This document shows positions 28,374-37,412 of a stretch of DNA of 55,383 nt, piece by piece (position 1 is the first letter of the stretch; every line of letters begins with the position of its first letter). The stretch lies in the NCBI GenBank assembly GCA_017849555.1, contig JAFIGU010000048.1:1-55383 (forward strand). The letters are read 5' to 3'. The notes beneath the pieces were generated by a model that was given only the letters and a program-made list of their open reading frames with translations, was not told the DNA's origin and searched no databases. This DNA comes from Sphingomonas sp. (lineage in GTDB: Bacteria > Pseudomonadota > Alphaproteobacteria > Sphingomonadales > Sphingomonadaceae). The position numbers and the translations under genes are program-made.

Positions 28374-28399
28374 ATTTTCATAATCTGAATTTTTGTCAA
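28374..28399 (-). promoter_or_regulatory. Promoter with XRE-cupin-type operator (S12-VanX gene)
   Basis: Read on the minus strand: TTGACA, four bases, then TTCAGATTATGA. The second box fits the TCTnATTAGGA-like motif seen in six other promoters of the right-hand region. It lies 27 bases before the start. Confidence 0.55.
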
Positions 28400-28473
28400 T
28401 ATGGGATGAAAATTGAAAAAATCGGCGCTATTTTCCATTCAGGCCGATCGGGCCGATTGCCGGGAGGATTTGA

Positions 28474-29148
28474 ATGTCTGCGGCCGATTCCCACAAACCA
28501 CAGCGCGAGTGGCCAGACGAGGACGTCGATCCGGGCGCGGTGCTGCGGCAATTGCGGATCGAGCGGAAAATGACCCTGGCCGACGTCAGCCGGCTGACCG
28601 GGCTGCCTGTCTCGACCCTGTCCAAGGTAGAGACCGGCAAGATGCCGTTGAATTACAGCAAGCTGCTTCGGCTGAGCCAAAGCCTCGATCTCGATATCAC
28701 ACGGCTGTTCGCCGCCGGCGCGCCCGCACGCGCGCTTTCTCCCGCGCGGGGGACCGAGCCGACCAGCGGGCGTCGCAGCGTGACCCGCGCCAATCACGGC
28801 CCGTCGATCCGCACCGCGACCTATGACTATATCTATCCCGCCGCCGATCTGCTGCGGAAATCGCTCAACCCGATGATCCTCGACGTGCAGGTGCGGTCGA
28901 TCGAGGCTTTCGGCGAGCTGATGCGTCACCCCGGCGAGGAATATGCGATGGTGCTCGAGGGGCAATGCGATTTCCATTGCGACCTTTACGCGCCCGTCGC
29001 GATGGAGAAGGGGGATTCGATCTATTTCGACGGCATGATGGGGCACGCTTATGTCGCGACGGGCGACGCGCCGTGCCGAATCCTGTGCGTCTGCTCGGCC
29101 GGCAACGAGGCGTTGAGGCCGCTGCTCAAGCCGATCGAAGCGATCTAG
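28474..29148 (+). CDS. XRE-family regulator with C-terminal cupin
   Basis: 224 residues. The helix-turn-helix spans about 25-80 (LRQLRIERKMTLADVSRLTG, then LPVSTLSKVETGKM), and a cupin sensor domain lies at about 140-215 (HPGEEYAMVLEGQ, then GDSIYFDGMMGHAY). This architecture (SutR/PuuR type) usually senses a small metabolite and regulates amino-acid or polyamine use. It is divergent from the S12-VanX fusion and upstream of a transporter. A paralogue is at 49468-50094. The ATG at 28474 has GGGAGG upstream. Confidence 0.92.
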   Translation: MSAADSHKPQREWPDEDVDPGAVLRQLRIERKMTLADVSRLTGLPVSTLSKVETGKMPLNYSKLLRLSQSLDLDITRLFAAGAPARALSPARGTEPTSGRRSVTRANHGPSIRTATYDYIYPAADLLRKSLNPMILDVQVRSIEAFGELMRHPGEEYAMVLEGQCDFHCDLYAPVAMEKGDSIYFDGMMGHAYVATGDAPCRILCVCSAGNEALRPLLKPIEAI

Positions 29149-29192
29149 GGCGGATCGATATTTAGTTGGGTCCTTAGGATGCCGTCGGCTTT

Positions 29193-29233
29193 CCTCCCGT
29201 CACCCCGGCCTTGAGCCGGGGTCCATCGGGAGG
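29193..29233. repeat. CCTCCCGTCACCCCGG dispersed stem
   Basis: Nested palindromes: CCTCCCG...CGGGAGG around CCCCGGCC...GCCGGGG. Related to 30770-30881 and 45869-45898. It may terminate transcription of the XRE gene. Confidence 0.7.
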
Positions 29234-29254
29234 CAAGGCAGGGCAAGAGGGTCT

Positions 29255-29356
29255 AGTGGATAGATTCAGACGGATGGTTCCGGTCTTTTTTCAACCGTCA
29301 AGTCCGGCATGACGGTGGGGATTTCTTCCGGACTCATCCGTTATGTTTTGACCACT
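29255..29356. repeat. MITE-like inverted element with AGTGG ends
   Basis: It begins AGTGGATAGATTCAGACGGA and ends with CCACT. The reverse complement from the right end reads AGTGGTCAAAACATAACGGA. One half of the same element starts at 55306 (AGTGGATTGATTCAGACGGA). Both copies follow CTAG. The centre holds a GTCCGGCATGACGG repeat unit. Confidence 0.65.
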
Positions 29357-29481
29357 ACCCCTACGCTGACGGCGCAATGGACCCGGCTCAAGGCCGGGTG
29401 ACGGGGGCAATGGAACGCAGCGCGTCGATCACCCCAATGCCGGTCTACGCCAGCGCTCCCCCTCTTGCCGACAGCTCAATT

Positions 29482-29517
29482 TCAAATTAGGACATATTTG
29501 TCTCAATAAGAAAATGA
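29482..29517 (+). promoter_or_regulatory. Promoter/operator of the YkvI-like transporter
   Basis: Two operator-like boxes: TCAAATTAGGA (29482-29492) and TCTCAATAAGA (29501-29511). The segment GACATATTT (29491-29499) is identical to the one at the start of the promoter at 50186. Confidence 0.55.
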
Positions 29518-29537
29518 CGAGCAGGGAGGGCCGCGGG

Positions 29538-30659
29538 ATGCAGTTCTGGAGTGCGCTTAATCGCTATTTGCTGCCCGGCCTCGCCTTCAAGGCGGTGGTG
29601 ATCGGCGGGGGCTATGCCACCGGTCGCGAGTTGGTCGAATTCTTCATGCCGGCGGGTCCGGTTGGCGGCCTTCAGGGGATGCTGCTCGCGACCGCGCTGT
29701 GGAGCGGGGTCTGCGCGCTGACCTTCCTGTTCGCGTTCCGCATCGGCGCGACCGACTATCACAATTTCTTCCGCAACCTGCTCGGCCGGTTCGATTTCCT
29801 GTTCGAGGTCATCTATTTCGCGTTCCTCGTGCTGGTGCTGTCGATCTTCGGATCGGCGGCGGGCGCGCTCGGCGCCTCGCTGTTCGGGCTGCCCGAACTG
29901 GTCGGCACGCTGGCGCTGATCGCGCTGACCCTGACCGTCGTCGCATTGGGCCAGGGCGCGGCCGAGACCTTGTTCAAATATGTCTCGGTGCTGCTTTACG
30001 GGGTCTATGCGATCTTCCTCGTGCTGTGCCTCGCCTCGTTCATGCCGGAAATCCGCGCGGGGCTGAGCCGCGCGATCCCGACCACCGGCTGGGCGACCGG
30101 GGGGATCACTTATGCTTCCTACAATGTCATCGGCGCGGTACTGATCCTGCCGGTGCTGCGGCATCTGAAATCCGATCGCGACGCGGTGATCGCGGGGCTG
30201 CTCTCCGGCCCGCTGGCGATGATCCCCGCGCTCGCCTTCTTCACCTGCCTGATCCCCTTCTATCCCAATATCCTCCACGAGCCGCTGCCGTCGGACTTCG
30301 CGTTGAAGGCGCTCCATATCCCGGTGTTCCACTTCGCGTTCCAGGGGATGGTGTTCTTCGCCCTGCTCGAATGCAGCGTGGGGTTCGTCCAGGCGTTCAT
30401 GGCGCGGCTCGACGTGCATAACGAGCGTCGCGGGCGCCAGACGCCGCCGGCGCTGCGCATCGTCGTGCCCGGTGCGATCACGCTGGGATCGGTGTTCATC
30501 GCCGCCAATGTCGGGCTCGTCGCGCTGATCGCGGACGGTTATCGCATGATGGCCTATGCGATCCTGCTGATCTACATCGCGCCGCTGCTGACGATCGGGG
30601 TCGCGCGGTTGCTGCGGCCGAAGCGCGCCGCGCCGATTGCGGACGAAAGCATCGCCTGA
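29538..30659 (+). CDS. YkvI-like integral membrane transporter
   Basis: 373 residues with about ten hydrophobic helices. The first holds a broken helix with AVVIGGGYATGRELVEFF (residues 16-33), the kind of unwound segment that binds substrate in LeuT-fold transporters. Later helices include VIYFAFLVLVLSIFGSAAG and GITYASYNVIGAVLILPVL. It resembles the YkvI family of uncharacterised permeases. Start ATG 29538 has GGGAGG upstream, while an in-frame ATG at 29514 has none and overlaps the operator. Regulation together with peptide genes suggests amino-acid uptake or efflux (inference). Confidence 0.75.
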   Translation: MQFWSALNRYLLPGLAFKAVVIGGGYATGRELVEFFMPAGPVGGLQGMLLATALWSGVCALTFLFAFRIGATDYHNFFRNLLGRFDFLFEVIYFAFLVLVLSIFGSAAGALGASLFGLPELVGTLALIALTLTVVALGQGAAETLFKYVSVLLYGVYAIFLVLCLASFMPEIRAGLSRAIPTTGWATGGITYASYNVIGAVLILPVLRHLKSDRDAVIAGLLSGPLAMIPALAFFTCLIPFYPNILHEPLPSDFALKALHIPVFHFAFQGMVFFALLECSVGFVQAFMARLDVHNERRGRQTPPALRIVVPGAITLGSVFIAANVGLVALIADGYRMMAYAILLIYIAPLLTIGVARLLRPKRAAPIADESIA

Positions 30660-30705
30660 GATAGCGCGGCCCGCTCGCGGGCCGACCAGCGCTGCGGTTA
30701 CGCTG

Positions 30706-30734
30706 GCCCGGCATCCGAATTCCGGATGCCGGGC
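30706..30734 (+). terminator. Terminator hairpin after the transporter
   Basis: Perfect palindrome GCCCGGCATCCG-AATTC-CGGATGCCGGGC followed by CGGTTTCG. Confidence 0.75.
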
Positions 30735-30769
30735 CGGTTTCGTGTGGGGATTCCTCACTCCGTGCATTC

Positions 30770-30881
30770 CACCGTCACCCCAGCCTTGCCGGGGTCGATC
30801 GGGAGGCAGGCGCGGAACAAGCGGCTCCTGCCGTAAAGCTTGAGGCACGATCGATCCCGGCTCAAGGCCGGGATGACGGTG
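30770..30881. repeat. CACCGTCACCCC dispersed repeat pair
   Basis: CACCGTCACCCCAGCC at the left and its inverted relative GGCCGGGATGACGGTG at the right, with a partial CGATCGGGAGG between. Same family as 29193-29233. Confidence 0.7.
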
Positions 30882-30916
30882 TGGATAAGGCGCACCGTCG
30901 CATGCGCCTTCCCGCA

Positions 30917-30953
30917 AAGAAAAAGGGGCGGCGACCGTGATGGTCACCGCCCC
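30917..30953 (-). terminator. Rho-independent terminator of the TonB receptor
   Basis: On the minus strand GGGGCGGTGACC, four bases, GGTCGCCGCCCC, then TTTTTCTTT. It lies 28 bases after the receptor stop. Confidence 0.9.
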
Positions 30954-30980
30954 AGTCAATTCTGGCGTAAGAGGGAGCGC

Positions 30981-33698
30981 TCAGAATTTAAGCTTCACAC
31001 CGGTCGAGAAGTAGCGACCGATGACATCGTAATTCGGGTTGTTGTACGGGGTCAGCGGCGGATCGACGTCGAACATGTTGTTGATGTTGACGAACCAGGT
31101 GAACTGCTGCTGCACTTTGAACTGCAGCCCAAGATCGACATAAGTCCGGCTGCTCACATCGTTGTTGAGGATATACTGCCCGTTGCCGCCCTTCACCGTG
31201 CTGTAGATGCCGCCGCCCACGTAACGCGCGCGCAGATCGACCCCGAAATTGTCGTCGGCATAGGTCACCGATCCGGTCAGGCGCCATTTCGGCGTCGAGA
31301 AAGCGGTATCGCCCCCGACAATGCCGGCGACGTCGGTGCCGTTGATATTGAGATCGAAGATATGGTTGGCCACCGCGCGCATCGTCACCATGCCGTCGCC
31401 GAGCGGGCGACGATAGGATGCCTCGATATCGAGGCCGCGCGTCTTATAGGCCGCGAGGTTGCGGTATAGGACCAGCATCGAGCCGATCGTCCCATTGGGG
31501 TTGCGCGTGATGATCCCGCCGCAGGTCGGGTCGTTGGGCGACGCATTATAGCATTGCGTCAACGCGTCCTGCGCCGTCACCGTGGTGATCACGTTGCGGA
31601 TGTCGATCGAATAATAATCGAGCGACACGCTGAACCCCTTGAAGAAGCGCGGCGAATAGGAACCGCCCAGGGTCAGCGTATGCGAGGTTTCCGGCGTCAG
31701 CTTGGGATTGCCGCCGGAATAGATGACGACATTCGCCTGCGGGGCGCCCTGATAGGGATCCTGCAGGTTGCCGATATTGGTTGCGCGCGAAAGGAAATAT
31801 TCGGTGATGCTCGGCGAGCGGATGTCACGCGAATAGACCGCGCGAAGCAACAGATCGCTGGCGATCCGGGCGGTGCCGCCGGTCTTCCACGTCCAGATCC
31901 CGCCGCTGGTGCTGTAATCCGAATAACGCGCCGCGCCGTTGACCTCGAGCTTGATCGTGTCCGGCACGTTGATCACCGGCACGTTGACCTCGCCGAACGC
32001 TTCCTTGACGCTGAACGCGCCGTTGGTCGCGGACGAATTGAGCGTCGCAAAGGCATTGGCCTGCGACAGCGGGTCGACGAAATTGGTGATCATCTTTTCC
32101 CAGCGCCAATCGGTGCCGAAAGCGATGTCGACCGGGCCGGCCGGGGTGGAGAAAGGCTGGCCGTGAACGCTGGCGCCCGCCGCGTCGAGCTTGTTGGTAT
32201 AGATGAAGTGATTGCCGCCAAAGGCGTAAGCGAGCGCCTGGGGCGAGATATTGCCGTTGCCGAGCAGGTTGATCGGCACGCAGGCGGGATCGTCGTTGGC
32301 CGGGTTGGCGTCGGCGTTGATGCGGCACACCGCCTTGCCGTTGACCAGCACCGAATCGACGCCGTTGTTGAAGCGGCTGGTGATGCGCTGATTGTAGAGC
32401 GACTGATCGATCCGCGACTCGCCGTGATCGTAATAAACGTCATAGCCCCAATGGTCGCCGATCTTGCCCTTCAGCCCGATCGCGCCCTCCAGATTGCGGC
32501 GGCTATACTTGAAGTTCAGGATCTTCTTCGGGCCGACATCGTCAAGGATGCGGCCGAGAACGAACGGCCCCGTCACCCCGTTCGCGGCCAATTGCGCGCG
32601 CGCAGTGGGGGTGAGGAAGGCATTGTCCGGCATGATCACCGCGAGCGGGGTTTCGGGGAAGAAACCGTAATCGCCGGTCATCCGGTTGAAGCTGCCGTTC
32701 GCCCATAATTTGAGCGAGTCGGTCAGATCATAGGTCGCGCGCGCGAAGACGTTGGTGCGCTTGTAGGGCGACGAGACCGCGACATAATCGTAGATATTCT
32801 GTCCATTGCCGCCGACGGTGAACTGCCCGGCGGTCTGGCTGCCGAGCGGCAGCGGCCCGACGGTGCCGTCTGGATTGAACACCAGATTGCGCGGCGCGCC
32901 GGTGAGGCTGAGGATCGAGCCACCGCGGTTGAGGATCGTATAATTGACGTCCTGCGCGCGAATGAGCTGCCCGTCGGCGCGCTGGAATACCCCCGCTTCC
33001 AGATTGGGCCTGCTCTTGCGGCCGAAGATGCCCTTGTCGTCGGTATAATCGCCGCCGACCATGAAATGGCCGCGCCCGCCGGCGAAGTCGGTACCCCAGG
33101 CGCCGTCGAAGCTATAGCGCTCGCCGTCGCCGCGGGTCGAAATCCCGGTCTGCGCGCCGAGCCGGATCCCCTTCATCTCATCGTCGAGGATGATGTTGAC
33201 CACCCCCGCGACCGCGCCCGAGCCCCACGCTGCCGAGGCACCGCCGGTGACGACGTCGACGCGCTTGATCAGGCTTTGCGGCACCGTGTTGAGATCGGCG
33301 CTGCCGTTGAACCGGTGCCCGTCGAGCAGCGTCAGTGTCCGTAACGCCCCCAGCCCGCGCAAATCGGCGGTCGAGGTGCCGCTGGTCGTATTGCCGGTGG
33401 TGGTGGCCGGGGTGAGCGTCGCGCGGAATTGCGGCATGTCGTTCAGCACCCCGGCGATGCTCGGGCGATTGCCGATGCGCAATTCGGTCTCGCTGATAAC
33501 CGTCGTCGGGGTCGGCGCATCGAAGCCGAGCCGCTGAATGCGCGATCCGGTGACGACCACATCCTGGTTCGAATCCGATGCGGTGCGATCGGCGGCGACA
33601 TCGCGCGCGCCCGGCGCGGTTTGCGCGAGCGCGGGGGTCGACCCCAACACCACCGCCAGAGCGGTGCCTGCCGACCAGAATGTGCGCTTGGCTGTCAT
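30981..33698 (-). CDS. TonB-dependent receptor
   Basis: 905 residues. The signal peptide (MTAKRTFWSAGTALAVVLGS, cleavage after ALAQ) is followed by the TonB-box region NQDVVVTGSRIQRLG. The plug carries LRGLGALRTLTLLDGHRF and VDVVTGGASAAWGSGAVAGVVN. The barrel ends STGVKLKF. The VVVTGSRI / RTLTLLDG subtype is common next to peptide and amino-acid genes in sphingomonads. ATG 33698 follows GGGGAG. It is divergent from an alpha/beta hydrolase, and a motif like the regulon operator lies 113 bases upstream of its start. Outer-membrane uptake of a peptide or derivative is inferred. Confidence 0.93.
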   Translation of the reverse strand: MTAKRTFWSAGTALAVVLGSTPALAQTAPGARDVAADRTASDSNQDVVVTGSRIQRLGFDAPTPTTVISETELRIGNRPSIAGVLNDMPQFRATLTPATTTGNTTSGTSTADLRGLGALRTLTLLDGHRFNGSADLNTVPQSLIKRVDVVTGGASAAWGSGAVAGVVNIILDDEMKGIRLGAQTGISTRGDGERYSFDGAWGTDFAGGRGHFMVGGDYTDDKGIFGRKSRPNLEAGVFQRADGQLIRAQDVNYTILNRGGSILSLTGAPRNLVFNPDGTVGPLPLGSQTAGQFTVGGNGQNIYDYVAVSSPYKRTNVFARATYDLTDSLKLWANGSFNRMTGDYGFFPETPLAVIMPDNAFLTPTARAQLAANGVTGPFVLGRILDDVGPKKILNFKYSRRNLEGAIGLKGKIGDHWGYDVYYDHGESRIDQSLYNQRITSRFNNGVDSVLVNGKAVCRINADANPANDDPACVPINLLGNGNISPQALAYAFGGNHFIYTNKLDAAGASVHGQPFSTPAGPVDIAFGTDWRWEKMITNFVDPLSQANAFATLNSSATNGAFSVKEAFGEVNVPVINVPDTIKLEVNGAARYSDYSTSGGIWTWKTGGTARIASDLLLRAVYSRDIRSPSITEYFLSRATNIGNLQDPYQGAPQANVVIYSGGNPKLTPETSHTLTLGGSYSPRFFKGFSVSLDYYSIDIRNVITTVTAQDALTQCYNASPNDPTCGGIITRNPNGTIGSMLVLYRNLAAYKTRGLDIEASYRRPLGDGMVTMRAVANHIFDLNINGTDVAGIVGGDTAFSTPKWRLTGSVTYADDNFGVDLRARYVGGGIYSTVKGGNGQYILNNDVSSRTYVDLGLQFKVQQQFTWFVNINNMFDVDPPLTPYNNPNYDVIGRYFSTGVKLKF

Positions 33699-34074
33699 GA
33701 ATCTCCCCTCGTCGTTTCTAAATTGGCGCCGCAGCGGCGGTTTTCCCGGTGACGCCCCTCCCCGCTCCCGCTCGCCATCTCGGCAGGAGCAGTCCGATCG
33801 CGATTGAGCACGCCTTATCAGAAAATGCAATCCCAATACGGATTATATGCTCGGCTCAGGAAATGAAAATCGCGCTGAAACGGCCCGTCCGCTCCGAACC
33901 GAAGTCGCCGGAATTTCCACATAATTAGCTGTAATATATACGTTATGTTCCACCAAATCTTGAATAGGCCAACAATCCGGGCGCGATGAATCCTAGTCAG
34001 AGAATTTTCACATATTGAAAACTTTAGGACTGACCGGCATAAGCCCGCCCGATCAGGAGAGGAGCGCGCGCTTC
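33699..34074. other. 376-base divergent promoter region
   Basis: AT-rich spacer between a TonB receptor (minus) and an alpha/beta hydrolase (plus). It contains the operator-like site 33811-33830 and several AT-rich blocks (33918-33960 and 34005-34025) that may hold the plus promoter. No ORF with a ribosome site was seen. Confidence 0.7.
33811..33830 (-). promoter_or_regulatory. Operator-like promoter of the TonB receptor
   Basis: On the minus strand TTGCATTTTCTGATAAGGCG. CTGATAAGGC closely matches CTGATAGGGC in the dgcA promoter (45776-45801), after a TTGCAT -35-like box. Confidence 0.45.
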
Positions 34075-35133
34075 ATGCCGACTAACGACACTCCCAAAAA
34101 GAACTGGCGCTGGACCAAGCGGATCGCGAAAGGCGCCGCCGGCCTGCTCGCGCTGACCGTCGTAGCCGGCACTACTTATGAAGCGATTAGCCGCATCAAT
34201 GCCAAAAGCTCCTATCCGCCGCCGGGCAAGCTGGTCGATGTCGGTGGGCGCAACATGCACCTCGATTGCCGCGGCGTGGGCTCTCCCACCGTCGTGTTCG
34301 AATCGGGGCTTGGTTCGGGGGGCTCGACCGACTGGCGGCTGGTGCACGACAGGATCGCCCGCTTCACGCGCGCCTGTGCTTACGATCGCGCCGGGATCAT
34401 GTGGAGCGATGCCAAATCCACCCCGCAGGACGGCGCGGCGGTAGCGGACGATCTGCACGTCCTGCTGAACCGCGCCGGCATCGCCGGCCCGATCGTGCTG
34501 ATCGGGCACTCGGTCGGCGGGCCCTATGCGACGATCTACACCGCCAAATATGGCGATCAGGTCGCCGGGCTCGTGCTGGTAGACCCCAGCCATCCCGATC
34601 AGGTCTCGCGGATGAATGCGACGGTGAAGGCCGATCTCAATCCGCGTAGCCAGATCGGCATAGTGCGCGCGGCGGCGAAGCTGTCGTGGATGGGCGTACC
34701 TCGGCTGGTCGTCGCGCTCGGCAGCGGATCGCCGAAACTGCCCGCGCGCGCCAATGCCGAGACTGCCGCCTATAGCAGCCATTCGATCGACGGATCGCTG
34801 AACGAACTCGACGGCTTCGACCGGACGCTCGACGAGGCGCGCGCCAGCCACAATTTCGGCAACCGCCCGTTGATCGTGCTGACCGCAATGGCGCCCTATA
34901 CGCCGACGCAGCTCAAGATGTTGGGGCTCCAGCCACAGGACGGCGTACGCCTCAAGCAATTGTGGCGGGGCTTGCATAGCGAGATGACGCAATGGTCGAC
35001 CCGCGGCGAGCAGCGGATCGCCCCCGATTCCGGCCATTATATTCAGGTCGACTATCCCGACACGGTGGTCGTCGCTGTGCGCGACATGATCGCGGCGGTG
35101 CGCGCCGATCAGGCCGCGGGCCACGCCAAGTGA
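34075..35133 (+). CDS. Alpha/beta hydrolase with N-terminal membrane anchor
   Basis: 352 residues. A hydrophobic segment (about 18-35, AAGLLALTVVAGTTYEA) follows a basic N terminus, so it is probably anchored in the inner membrane with the catalytic domain outside. The nucleophile is S146 in GHSVGG, with a VDPSHPDQ segment after the next strand and the catalytic His in DSGHYIQVD near residue 325. No substrate can be named. ATG 34075 has AGGAGAGGAG upstream. It is 17 bases from a repeat that precedes a membrane-bound S12 hydrolase, probably one transcription unit. Confidence 0.88.
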   Translation: MPTNDTPKKNWRWTKRIAKGAAGLLALTVVAGTTYEAISRINAKSSYPPPGKLVDVGGRNMHLDCRGVGSPTVVFESGLGSGGSTDWRLVHDRIARFTRACAYDRAGIMWSDAKSTPQDGAAVADDLHVLLNRAGIAGPIVLIGHSVGGPYATIYTAKYGDQVAGLVLVDPSHPDQVSRMNATVKADLNPRSQIGIVRAAAKLSWMGVPRLVVALGSGSPKLPARANAETAAYSSHSIDGSLNELDGFDRTLDEARASHNFGNRPLIVLTAMAPYTPTQLKMLGLQPQDGVRLKQLWRGLHSEMTQWSTRGEQRIAPDSGHYIQVDYPDTVVVAVRDMIAAVRADQAAGHAK

Positions 35134-35147
35134 GCCCGTCGCCCCTC

Positions 35148-35206
35148 CTTGTGTCCCCGCGAAGGCGGGGACCCGGTCTGGGCTCCCGCCTTCGCGGGAG
35201 CACAAG
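35148..35206. repeat. Dispersed repeat CTTGTGTCCCCGCGAAGGCG
   Basis: Two stems with CTTGTG...CACAAG outer ends. Same unit as 1401-1454. It overlaps the only canonical in-frame start codon of the downstream S12 gene. Confidence 0.85.
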
Positions 35207-37145
35207 AAAGGCCGGCACGACGATAAAGACACGATCAGGGAGTTTCATCGCGGCGCTGCTGTTGCTCGGCGCGGGCGATGCGCTCGCAGAACCGACCGCC
35301 GCCAGCGCCCCCGCCGCCCGGCCGTTGACCCGACAGGATGCCGACGCCTGGCTCGATGGCTATATGCCCTATGCGCTCAAGCGCGGCGATATCGCGGGCG
35401 CGGTGGTCGTGGTGGTCAGGGACGGGAAGATCCTCACCCAGCGCGGGTTCGGCTATGCCGATGTCGCGAAGCGCACGCCGGTCGATCCGGCGCGCACCCT
35501 GTTCCGCAACGGCTCGGTCTCGAAGCTGCTTACCTGGACGGCGGTGATGCAGCAGGTCGAGGCCGGTCGGATCGATCTCGATGCCGACGTGAACACCTAT
35601 CTCGATTTCACGATCCCGCCGAAAGACGGCAAACCGATCACGATGCGCCAGCTGATGACGCATACCGCGGGGTTCGAGGAACATGCCAAATATGTGATGT
35701 TCACCGATCCGACCGCGTTCATGCCGCTCGGCCAGTTCGTCAAGACGCAGCTGCCGCGCAGGATCTACGCCCCGGGCACGACCCCGGCCTATTCCAATTA
35801 CGGCACCACGCTCGCCGGTTATATCGTCGAGCGCGTCAGCAAAACGCCGTATGACGATTATGTCGAGCGCCATATCTTCCGCCCGCTCGGGATGAGCCAT
35901 TCGACCTTCCGTCAGCCCCTGCCCAAGGCGCTCGCGCCGCTGCTGGCGTCGGGATACAAACTCGCTTCGGGGAAATCGGGGAAGTTCGAATATCTGCCGA
36001 CGGTGCCCGCGGGGGCGCTGACCTCCTCCGGGGCGGATATGGCGCGCTTCATGATCGCGCATCTCGACGACGGCGCCGGGCTGATGCGGCCGGCCACCGC
36101 ACGGATGATGCACGATAGCCCGCTGACTCTGTTGCCGCCACTCAACCGGATGGAACTCGGTTTCTTCGAAACCAATATCAACGGGCGCGAGGTGATCGGG
36201 CATCTCGGCGATACAACGCTTTATCACACCGCGCTGCATCTGTTCATGAACGAGAAGGTCGGGCTCTACGTCTCGCTCAATTCCTGGGGCGAGGATACGG
36301 CGGTCGGCGCGGTGCGGCATGAATTGTTCGAGCAATTCGCCGATCGCTATTTCCCACCGATCGGCCCCGCCGACGGCCGCGTCGATGCGCAGACCGCCGC
36401 CCAACATGCCAGGATGCTCACCGGCACCTGGATCAAGAGCCGCCGCGCGGAAACGACGATGTTCGCGCTGCCCAATCTTCTCGGGCAAGTGAAGGTGAGC
36501 GTTGACGACAAGGGCGGGCTCGTCGTCCCGGTATCGCGCGGCACCAATGGCAAGCCGATGAAATGGGTGGAGATCGCGCCCTTCGTCTGGCGCAATGTCG
36601 GCGGGCACGAGCGGCTCGCCGCCAAGCTGGTCGACGGCAAGGTGGTGCGCTGGAGCGTCGATTCCGCCTCGCCGTTCACGGTGTTCGATCGCGTCGCGCC
36701 GTCGCGCTCGGCGGCGTGGATCATCCCCGCGCTGATCGCGAGCCTTGGCGTGCTGCTGCTTACTTTCGTGCAATGGCCGGTCGCGGCGCTGATCCGGCGG
36801 CATTATCGCGCGCCGCTGACACTCGGGCGTCGCGCGCTGCTCGCCTATCGTGGCGCGCGCGTTGCCGCGGGGCTGGCACTGGCGCTGGTAATCGGCTGGC
36901 TGGCCTGCCTCAATGCGATGGAGATGATCGGGAAGTACGATCCGTGGCTGTGGCTGCTGCAGATCGGCGGCCTCATCGTGCTGGTCGGCGGGGTCGCTGT
37001 GGCGGGGTGGAACCTGTTGCTGGCGTTCCGGCGCAAGCGCGGCTGGTTCGGACGGATGTGGAGCGTGGCGCTGCTGCTTGCGCTGCTGATGCTCGGCTAT
37101 ACGGCGTGGATGTTCGGGCTGCTGGCGATGTCGGTGAATTATTGA
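35151..37145 (+). CDS. S12-type serine hydrolase with four C-terminal membrane helices; start codon doubtful
   Basis: About 640 residues by homology with the paralogue at 50296-52296. The core has SVSK, YSN and a later HLG motif (IGHLGDTT). Four hydrophobic helices follow: ALIASLGVLLLTFVQWPVAA, AAGLALALVIGWLACL, LLQIGGLIVLVGGVAVAGW and VALLLALLMLGYTAW. The natural start should be at 35223, where the codon is ATA followed by AAGACACGATC. An ATG there would give an ideal signal peptide (KTRSGSFIAALLLLGAGDALA). The nearest canonical in-frame start is GTG 35151, inside a repeat. So the gene may use a rare start, be silenced, or contain a sequence error. Coordinates here use the GTG. Confidence 0.75.
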   Translation: MSPRRRGPGLGSRLRGSTRKAGTTIKTRSGSFIAALLLLGAGDALAEPTAASAPAARPLTRQDADAWLDGYMPYALKRGDIAGAVVVVVRDGKILTQRGFGYADVAKRTPVDPARTLFRNGSVSKLLTWTAVMQQVEAGRIDLDADVNTYLDFTIPPKDGKPITMRQLMTHTAGFEEHAKYVMFTDPTAFMPLGQFVKTQLPRRIYAPGTTPAYSNYGTTLAGYIVERVSKTPYDDYVERHIFRPLGMSHSTFRQPLPKALAPLLASGYKLASGKSGKFEYLPTVPAGALTSSGADMARFMIAHLDDGAGLMRPATARMMHDSPLTLLPPLNRMELGFFETNINGREVIGHLGDTTLYHTALHLFMNEKVGLYVSLNSWGEDTAVGAVRHELFEQFADRYFPPIGPADGRVDAQTAAQHARMLTGTWIKSRRAETTMFALPNLLGQVKVSVDDKGGLVVPVSRGTNGKPMKWVEIAPFVWRNVGGHERLAAKLVDGKVVRWSVDSASPFTVFDRVAPSRSAAWIIPALIASLGVLLLTFVQWPVAALIRRHYRAPLTLGRRALLAYRGARVAAGLALALVIGWLACLNAMEMIGKYDPWLWLLQIGGLIVLVGGVAVAGWNLLLAFRRKRGWFGRMWSVALLLALLMLGYTAWMFGLLAMSVNY

Positions 37146-37412
37146 GAGCAGGGTCTTGAGAGCGGCTTATGGGCAGAAATCCGCACGGCGGTTTTGGTGT
37201 AGATCGAACGCTATAGCTGCCGGTGATCGCATTCGGCGGAAATGGCCGCTCCCGACCAGACCCGGCTACTCGCACATTAAACTGTGAACGGCCGCTGGCG
37301 ATAGAAGCCGCCGTTCGGGGCGCACCGAGCCAAAATCTCGCCTCGCGCCCCTTATGGCCATTCACAAGATCGTGCGGCGAAGCCGAAGCCGACGTTCTTA
37401 ACGAAACCGGGG

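Larger units (their letters stand above)
29149..29537. other. 389-base spacer with repeats and transporter promoter
   Basis: Contains a CCTCCCGTCACCCCGG stem (29193-29233), a MITE-like inverted element (29255-29356), a half-repeat (29376-29403) and the promoter/operator at 29482-29517. No ORF was seen. Confidence 0.7.
30660..30980. other. 321-base convergent spacer with two terminators and repeats
   Basis: Holds a plus-strand hairpin (30706-30734), the dispersed repeat at 30770-30881 and a minus-strand terminator (30917-30953). No gene was seen. Confidence 0.75.

Noticed and set aside
37146..37412. A decayed gene in the gap
   Set aside because: No frame gives a recognisable motif or ribosome site; it was left as non-coding.
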